A stretch of 64,000 nucleotides of DNA from Hibiscus mutabilis (lineage: Eukaryota > Streptophyta > Magnoliopsida > Malvales > Malvaceae), in assembly GCA_019671005.1 (NCBI GenBank), contig CM033726.1:20581608-20645607 (forward strand), given 5' to 3'. A program made the translations under genes and the position numbers. The notes below the pieces were generated by a model. That model searched no databases and was not told where the DNA came from. It was given only the letters and a program-made list of their open reading frames with translations. Each line of letters opens with the position of its first letter. Position 1 is the stretch's first letter. Positions 58,134 through 64,000 of this stretch are shown here, piece by piece.

Positions 58134-60098
58134 GGGAGGAGGCTTAGGGTTTCGACTTTTTACCGTTTTCGTCCTTTGGCGTCGCGTTTTCTCCCGGCGA
58201 TAAGTCCACGATTGTAGCGCTTTCAGGGGTGAACTGAGAAGACGTGGCAGGGGTCCTGGTCCCAGATGAGGACTGTGGTCAACTCCTTTAGGGAACTGGG
58301 GAGTTTTTGTTTTTAGAAAATGGAGTTTTTAAGTTTCAGTTTTGCTCGAATCTAAGGAAAATAGAAGATTTTGGGAGATCGATGGTTATTTTCGGTTTTA
58401 AAAGGAGAAAATGAAGCATTTCGGTGTTTGGTTTGTGTTGTTTTGGCATCGATACGGCGGTTGACGTGGCTGGGTACGGTGGCACACTCGTCGATTTCTG
58501 GAGATTTTGGCAGGAATCTGGGTTCATGCGAAGAACACGGCTGTGTTCATTTGGGTTTAGAGTGGAAAATAAGGGCAAAGGAAGGTTGAGTTTTTTTGAA
58601 AATCAAAAGTGGCAAAATGATTGAATCTTTGGCCGAAAGGCCTCTTTTATAGATTTTAAAATTTTTTAAATGGGTTAATAAACCTTTTGACCCCTCCGCC
58701 CTTTTGATTTTGAGCGTGGATGCCATTCCGCATTTCATTTTACACCTTGGGTCCCTAAAATTTTTTGCAATCTTTCAATCTCGCCCAAATCCAAGCCAGA
58801 TTGATTTCAAAAAATGGGTTTTTGACCATATGGTCCCTCCGCATTTTTAGTTTTTTTCTTAAGCCATTCCGCCTTTCGTAATTGCTTCCCCGGTCCCTGG
58901 TATTTCTTATTGTTTTAATCTCGTCATCATTTTTAATTAAAATGTTTTAAACGGATTAATAACCTAATTGGTCCCCTAATCTTTTGATTTTCTTCAATTT
59001 GGCCCATTCTGGTTATGAAATTACCTTTTTGCCCCTATTTTATTTTTTCCCTTACATTGCATATTTATTTATTTTCAGCTTGTTTATTTTCTTTTTTTAT
59101 TTTAATCTCTATTTATTGTTAATTTGCTTATTTATATTCGTTTCCCATGCTTGTTTTTAGTATTAGGTTAGGTCTTTTAGTTAGCTTAGGGTAATTGAAT
59201 TTAACTAATTTGGACTATGCGCTCAGCTTTTTGGGGCATAATTTCAAATTTGATTAAATAGTTGTAACCTTAGTTAGATTTAAGTTCGAATTACTTTAAT
59301 TAATTTAAAATTTTCGTGTCTTATTGGTATGAATGTTAAATTAATTAAATTAATTGAACACCTCTTAATTACTCTTAGGATAAAAGTAATGCTTGATTTA
59401 GATAAAAATTTAACACAATCATAATTATTAATTTGATTAATTTTGAATAGAATCCTTGGCTTATTGGGATACTAGTTTAAAATTAATCAATTTAATTATT
59501 TTGATTCAAGATAACCAATAAAATATTAGGTTTTTTTCTATATTTTAGGGTTTAATTAATTTAGGGTTAATATTAGACTAACCTAGTCAATAATTAGATC
59601 ATTAATTTAACCTTAAATAATTTGGGCTTTATAGGTTAGGAGTTTAGTGGGCCTAGGGTTTCACTTTGTGCACTTCTTTGTCATGCATCTTAATTGTCAT
59701 CCATTTAACCTTTAATCCTTTTAATTTCACATTATTAATTAATCCACTATAATCATAAAAAGAAGGCATTTATTAATTTCGATATTTATGTCGTAACAGT
59801 CCTGGCTCATTGGATGTTGACTAAATATTTAAATTAATTCTTACCGTCTAAAGATAAATGCAATTTGAGATAATTTTGACAAGTCATAACATCATTCTTA
59901 ACTGCTTGCATCATGCATAAAGGTGATGTACTCGATTCGAACCGTAAATTAACATGACAGTCAGGTTTATTCGATGTTGGTTTAATCTATGGTCAGCGTA
60001 CAGTCACCCTTATTAATTAAATGTTTAATTAATTCAAACCCATCAATTTGATAAAGCCTGTCTAATTAAAGCACATATCCAATTATGACCACTTAACT

Positions 60099-60405
60099 TG
60101 ATACGCTAATTTGGAAGCCAGATCCGTAGGGCTATTTTTCAGTGAGGGCCTTGACTAAGTGGCTACTCTTGCAGGTTGTGGGAGATTATTCGGCTTGGAC
60201 GTGTTTCATTTGGAAGGTGTTGGTACCACCAAAGGTACTAGCTTTTCTCTGGTTTGTTTGTCTTGATCGTTTGCCTACTTTGTCATTTTTACGGAGTCAT
60301 GGTATTCCTATTCTGGATGGACAAGGGCCTTGTGTGTGGTGTGGGGTGGGTCTGGATGAGACATATCATATTCTTTTCTCATGTCCGATGATTCGTGTTG
60401 TGTAG
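60099..60405 (+). pseudogene. LINE zf-RVT region
   Basis: FIWKVLVPPKVLAFLWFVCL, then RLPTLSFL and CVWCGVGLDETYHILFSCP carry the C-x2-C...H-x4-C pattern of the zinc-binding region that follows plant LINE RT. A TAG stop lies after DTLIWKPDP, and another stop follows at 60405. Confidence 0.9.
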
Positions 60406-60689
60406 ACGTGGTTTTTTGGGTGGTGGGATGTCTGTTTACCGTTACTCGGGTGTTTACAGGAGTTGATGTGTCCTAATTTGCATGGTTTGTTTGGGGTGAG
60501 GTTCGGAAATGGTGGCTCTCATGTGTGTGGGCGCTTCTATGGTCCATTTGGTTAGCATGAAACGAGCTAGTGTTTAATTCAAAACGGATAGAGATGGCAG
60601 AGGTTTTTTTCTTGATTAAACTTCGGGCATTTTATTGGGTACGTGTGGTGCATGTGATTGATGAAGCATAGTGGTGGAGTTGTCCTCGT

Positions 60690-61181
60690 TTGTGTTCTTC
60701 ATCATCGAGGGTTGCTTGTGCACGGGCGAATATTCGTTGGTGTTCACCACACCTGGGTTGTGTGAAGTTTAATGTGGATGGGTATGCCCGAGGGAAACCA
60801 GGCTTGGCTGGGTATGGGGGAGTGTTGCACGATGATGCTGGGAAGATCTTGGCGGTCTTTTTGGACCCTTTGGGGATTATGGAGTCTAATGAGGCGGAGG
60901 TCCGTGCCATTGAGTTTGCCTTATCGTTGTTTGCTCAGTCTTGTTGGGCTTTAAAAGCGAGTTTGGTTGTGGAGTCCGATTCTCAGGTTGCTTTGGGTTG
61001 GGTTTTGTGCGCGACTCGTCGTCCGTGGCGGCTTTGGGAGCTGTTCGTTAGTATTGATTCGATTTGTGCTTCGTTATGCGGGGTTTATTTTGTGCATGCG
61101 TTTCGTGAGGTGAATAGCCTTGCAGATGCTTTAGCTAAAGAGGGGGTGGGCCGAGTGTTGGTTTTCCAAGCTATCTTGTAA
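60690..61181 (+). pseudogene. LINE RNase H domain, open in frame
   Basis: A 163-codon frame: VKFNVDGYARGK (first catalytic Asp), GGVLHDDAGKILAVF, SNEAEVRAIEFAL (catalytic Glu), VVESDSQVALGW (third Asp) and VNSLADALAKEGV (last Asp), then LVFQAIL and stop. All four acidic residues of the plant LINE RNase H are kept. It is cut off from RT by stops at 60405-60690, so it is a remnant, but a well kept one. Confidence 0.92.
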
Positions 61182-61730
61182 CCTTTTGGGGTTGGTTGTT
61201 CCTTGTTTTCGGGGTGCGAGTGTACTCTTTTTCCTCTATTTAGGTTTAGGGGGTTTTTTAATGAGGCACTCGTTACCTTTCCTTGTATGATTTTGTATCT
61301 AATAAAATCATAGTTTTTGAGCAAAAAAATTTATGACCACTTAATTAATTTTAACTTGAATTTTGATAATTTCTATCAATTAAATGCAACTTATATTTTG
61401 GCACCGAATTTCGTGCGCGGTGGGGGGGTGCTAATCCTTCCCCACGCGTAACCAAATCCTGAACCCATTTTCAAAGAAATCTCTAGTTTTATGGTGTCCA
61501 GCCTACCTTAGTGGCCGGTGGAGACTCCAACCCTCATTTAATTTTCAAAACATTGCCAACCTTCATTTTACCTACAAAACATCGAGATTTTCCGACAAAA
61601 AACAATTTCTTTTTCAAAACCCCCCACAATTTTCAAAGAATTTTTCAAAAACACATTTTCAAGACTTTTAAACATACATTTTAATTTTAAAATTGAATTC
61701 TTCTAGCGGCATATATTTTTAGTCGCTACA

Positions 61731-62941
61731 GCTTGTTGTAGAGATTTTGTCATATAAAGCTTAATTTGAGGTTTGAGATAGAATCCATGATACATGTGTT
61801 GCAAATGATTTAAATATGCATACCTGGAGAGATTATTGAAGTATGAGATGATATTTCCATGAGATATTTACACTTGGTTTGAATTAAAATGATTTTAATT
61901 ACATTGATGAATGTTTTTGAGATTCCCTCACTAAGCTTATAGCTTATCCTCTCTTTTCTCATCAATGCAAAGAAATAGCCCTTATCGGACAACGAATGAG
62001 CAATGGAGGATCTAAGAGTTAAGACTCTTCAAAGTATGGTTTTATAAGTACTAAGTAGTAATAAGAGACAATGTGACCAAGTTGTATTTGGGAGGTTTAT
62101 TTTGGATACCCCCTATTTGTATAAGTTTGGTTTGATGTTTTGGACTTGTATGATGCATAATGCTTGATTTTGAGGGGTTAGGAAACAATATGCATGCTTG
62201 GGTAGAAACCATGCCTATAAAAGAAATGTTTGGTTTTGAGATGTTGTGTATGATCTTCTACCTTGCTGTTATGTTTGAGGAATTGATGTTTGTGAAGTCA
62301 TATGATGTTCAGAGATTGTTTGGAGTATGTTAGATTGAGCCAAAGTTTCATATGTTGGACCAAGGCGTCATTACAGGTCTGTCCATACCGGTACAGGTCC
62401 TCAGGGATCGGTACTCGGGGACCTGCCTCGGCTCAATTTGGGCAAAATTGCCTAGGCGGACCGATACGCCTAGTAACCGTATCAGTATGCATAGCTAGAA
62501 AATAAGCCTGGTGTCAGTACACGGGTTGCCGTATCGGTAAGGCCTTTAGCTACTAAAATCCCATACTTTCAAAAACATATACCCGTAATGATACGCTTGA
62601 GGACCGTATCCGTACACCTTTGTATTTCAACCCCATTGCAATACGAAAAATACCCGTACTTGTACACCAGACGTTATTTCAGTTAAGATGCTTTCTGAAG
62701 TTTGATTTCTTTGCAATTTAGTCCCTATTATGGGAATTCGAGCAATTGGATGTCAAATCGATGCCCAATTGAGTTGTAGCTTTCAGTATAACCAGTATGA
62801 TCACCTTAGGACATAAATATGAATTTAGATAAGATAAAAGAAAAAATGGATTCAATGTAATTCTTCTGGGTTTGTCTCGGCAAACCCTTGTGTAGCTCGC
62901 TTTGTTTGGTCTTGCGACTAGACCGGGTCAAGGGGATTACA
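61731..62941 (+). repeat. 3' LTR remnant of the GGTTA element
   Basis: It follows the 5' LTR from its position 48091 to its end (1211 versus 1217 bases), including CTCACTAAGCTTATAGC near 61928 and the GTATCGGTA words at 62370-62660. The first about 1940 bases of this LTR are missing, replaced by the Tat/Ogre-like element. The frame at 62302-62505 is not a gene. Confidence 0.92.
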
Positions 62942-63196
62942 AGTTATCCCTTAAACCCAAACCTATGAGAAAACCAACGCCAATTGAATTGTAGCTTTCA
63001 CCATAACCAGTATGATCACCTTAGGACATAAATATGCATTTAGATAAGATAAAGGAAAAAATGGACAGTTTCAATGTAATTCTTCCGGGTTTGTCTTGAC
63101 AAACCCTAGTGTAGCTCGCTCTGTTCGATCTTGCAACTAGACTGGTCAAGGGGGTTACAGGTTATACCTTAAACTCAAACCTATGAGAAAACCAAC
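62766..63196 (+). repeat. Tandem duplication of LTR end plus flanking DNA, unit about 215 bp
   Basis: Unit 1 is about 62766-62980 and unit 2 about 62981-63196. Each holds the last about 175 LTR bases (TTGTAGCTTTC ... GGTCAAGG) and about 37 bases of flank (CCTTAAAC, CAAACCTATGAGAAAACCAA). The target site after the LTR reads AGTTA in unit 1 and GGTTA in unit 2. Confidence 0.92.
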
Positions 63197-64000
63197 CCCA
63201 ACCCAGCCTGCCCAAAACCGAACTGGATCCAAAACCATTGACCCGTTTGACATGACCATTGGCTTGAGTTGACTAGTTGACCATTGACCAAGTCAACCTA
63301 TTGTATATTGACTAGGTTGACCATTGACTTTGACATGTTAACTGAGTTGACTTTGACTTTTGTCTTTTTGGGTTGACTTTGACCAAAAATTAACTTTTCT
63401 GAAAAATCATATTTTGGGCTTTTTGACGCCCTGAGATAATTTTTGATGTATGTTTGACCAAATTGAAGCTGATAAGTTGTTTTTCAGTGTTTGATCTTCG
63501 GATCTAATTCAATTATCATGTCTAAGTTCTGCTTCTGATGTAATTCATTTTGCCTTGTATCCAAGGTGTTAAGGGATGTAGAATTAAAGTTTGAGAGAGA
63601 TCGAAGGGAGTTTCGAAGGTCGACCGTTGTATCTTAGAGTCGAGGTAATACTTTACTACCTATTGCATGTTTTATGGAACTCGTTGGTAAATTTGTTAAT
63701 GTGTGAATGGATATGATTGTTCATGTATTTATCGTTGATTATTTTAAAGCTGTATTGATTATGATAAAAGGAAGTAAACTGGTTAAGACCCGAATGACTC
63801 AATAAGAAATTTGATGACTGATAAGAAATCCAAGTTTAGTGAATAATAGATAAAGCAATTAACCTCGAAACCTTCAATATGAATTATTCTTGTTAAAAGA
63901 TTTAATTCTAAGATACTTGGAAGTGAAATGATGAAAATACCCTTGAGATGTAAAAAGGACTTGGATACCCCTAACAATAGAAATGATCTAGGAACTCATG
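63165..64000. other. Flanking repeat DNA with TTGAC cluster, cut by window end
   Basis: 63240-63400 holds about a dozen TTGACC/TTGACT words. A donor-like GAG|GTAATAC occurs at 63644. The frame at 63783-63977 is not recognisable. It is probably the older LTR-type sequence that the GGTTA element entered. Confidence 0.4.

Larger units (their letters stand above)
60097..61330 (+). mobile_element. 5'-truncated L1-type LINE, 14-bp target duplication
   Basis: TTATGACCACTTAA at 60083-60096 is repeated at 61331-61344. The insert begins within the zinc-binding region after RT (DTLIWKPDP, a stop, then GYFSVRALTKW), continues through RNase H, and ends AATAAAATCATAGTTTTTGAGC plus a short A run. The 5' truncation with a poly(A)-like tail and 14-bp duplication is classic target-primed reverse transcription. 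Confidence 0.95.
52635..61730 (+). mobile_element. 5'-truncated Tat/Ogre-like gypsy element
   Basis: It starts in gag, then has a long non-coding 3' region with a 76-bp tandem array, a purine tract and a 3' LTR (55965-61730) that itself carries two insertions. No RT or integrase follows the gag, so this was a non-autonomous or deleted copy even before the loss of its 5' part. The gag type and the tandem array before the 3' LTR fit the Tat/Ogre group, where such arrays are well known. Confidence 0.8.
55965..61730 (+). repeat. 3' LTR of the Tat/Ogre-like element, with two insertions
   Basis: It starts TGTAATCACTAATTTT and ends AGTCGCTACA, matching the inverted solo LTR at 4389-7348. It is interrupted at 56250-57300 and 60097-61330. 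Without these and their duplications it is about 3.46 kb. It contains a TATA box at 57979-57986 and the family blocks GGGAAGGATTAGCACCCC and GTGTCCAGCCTACCTTAGTGG (inverted) at 61400-61540. The frames at 57558-58738 are not recognisable proteins. The last bases join directly to the first element's 3' LTR at 61731. Confidence 0.85.
46150..63159 (+). mobile_element. Ty3/gypsy element with GGTTA duplication, rearranged by a second element
   Basis: GGTTA at 46145-46149 recurs at 63160-63164. The 5' LTR is 46150-49307, followed by an iMet-type primer site, gag, protease, RT and part of RNase H up to about 52635. There the sequence switches to a Tat/Ogre-like gag and runs through that element to its 3' LTR end at 61730. 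It then resumes inside the 3' LTR of the first element (61731-62941), at the homologue of 48091. The simplest history is insertion of the Tat/Ogre-like element into the 3' LTR, then one deletion from the first element's RNase H to the middle of the second element's gag. The LTR tail with its flank is also duplicated (62766-63196). Confidence 0.9.

Noticed and set aside
57558..58624. Frames of 60-131 codons with Ser/Thr/Arg-rich products
   Set aside because: They lie in the LTR of the Tat/Ogre-like element, overlap on both strands, and show no domain.

Overview
This is a repeat-rich nuclear segment from a flowering plant, almost certainly a eudicot. It holds an intron-split nuclear gene for a chloroplast RNA-binding protein, a nuclear copy of plastid ndhB DNA, and large Ty3/gypsy, L1-type LINE and inverted-repeat elements. 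The species cannot be fixed from sequence alone. I see one convincing host gene, and nearly everything after about 3.2 kb is transposable-element DNA in layers.

Layout. (1) 1-3164: a cp31-type chloroplast ribonucleoprotein gene on the minus strand, four exons, 326 codons, with a small AT-rich repeat cluster beyond its 3' end. (2) About 3420-4020: plastid-derived DNA carrying the last codons of ndhB. (3) 4389-7348: a minus-strand solo LTR of a Tat/Ogre-like family with ATATA target duplications. (4) 7887-10745: a gypsy LTR without a partner. (5) 11275-25088: a whole but decayed gypsy element with TTAGG duplications, 4.35-kb LTRs and a 2.8-kb interior. Its 3' LTR holds a second solo LTR (19716-22005, ATTTT duplications). 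(6) 25.1-28.85 kb: AT-rich DNA, a foldback element and a perfect 214-bp tandem duplication. (7) 29.0-34.2 kb: an Athila-like LTR, primer site and gag start, cut by an Athila-like element in the opposite orientation. (8) 34.2-40.1 kb: an unrecognised interior followed by a gypsy LTR. (9) 41.24-42.97 kb: a minus-strand LINE with most of its reverse transcriptase deleted. (10) 43.3-44.35 kb: a very large inverted repeat. (11) 46150-63159: a gypsy element (GGTTA duplications) whose 3' half has been replaced by a truncated Tat/Ogre-like element. The LTR of that second element holds a TTAA-flanked inverted-repeat element, which holds a hAT-like MITE, and separately a 5'-truncated LINE. (12) 63165-64000: older repeat DNA with a dense TTGAC cluster.

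The cp31 protein would act in the chloroplast on RNA editing and mRNA stability. The rest is a record of insertion, solo-LTR formation, deletion and point decay. The most interesting signal is shared by several LTR families: a splice-donor-like GTGAGTGC block, an internal minisatellite, and a CACTAAG...ACGTAG|GT acceptor-like block, in the same order. I could not run alignments, so repeat identities and lineages are by eye.
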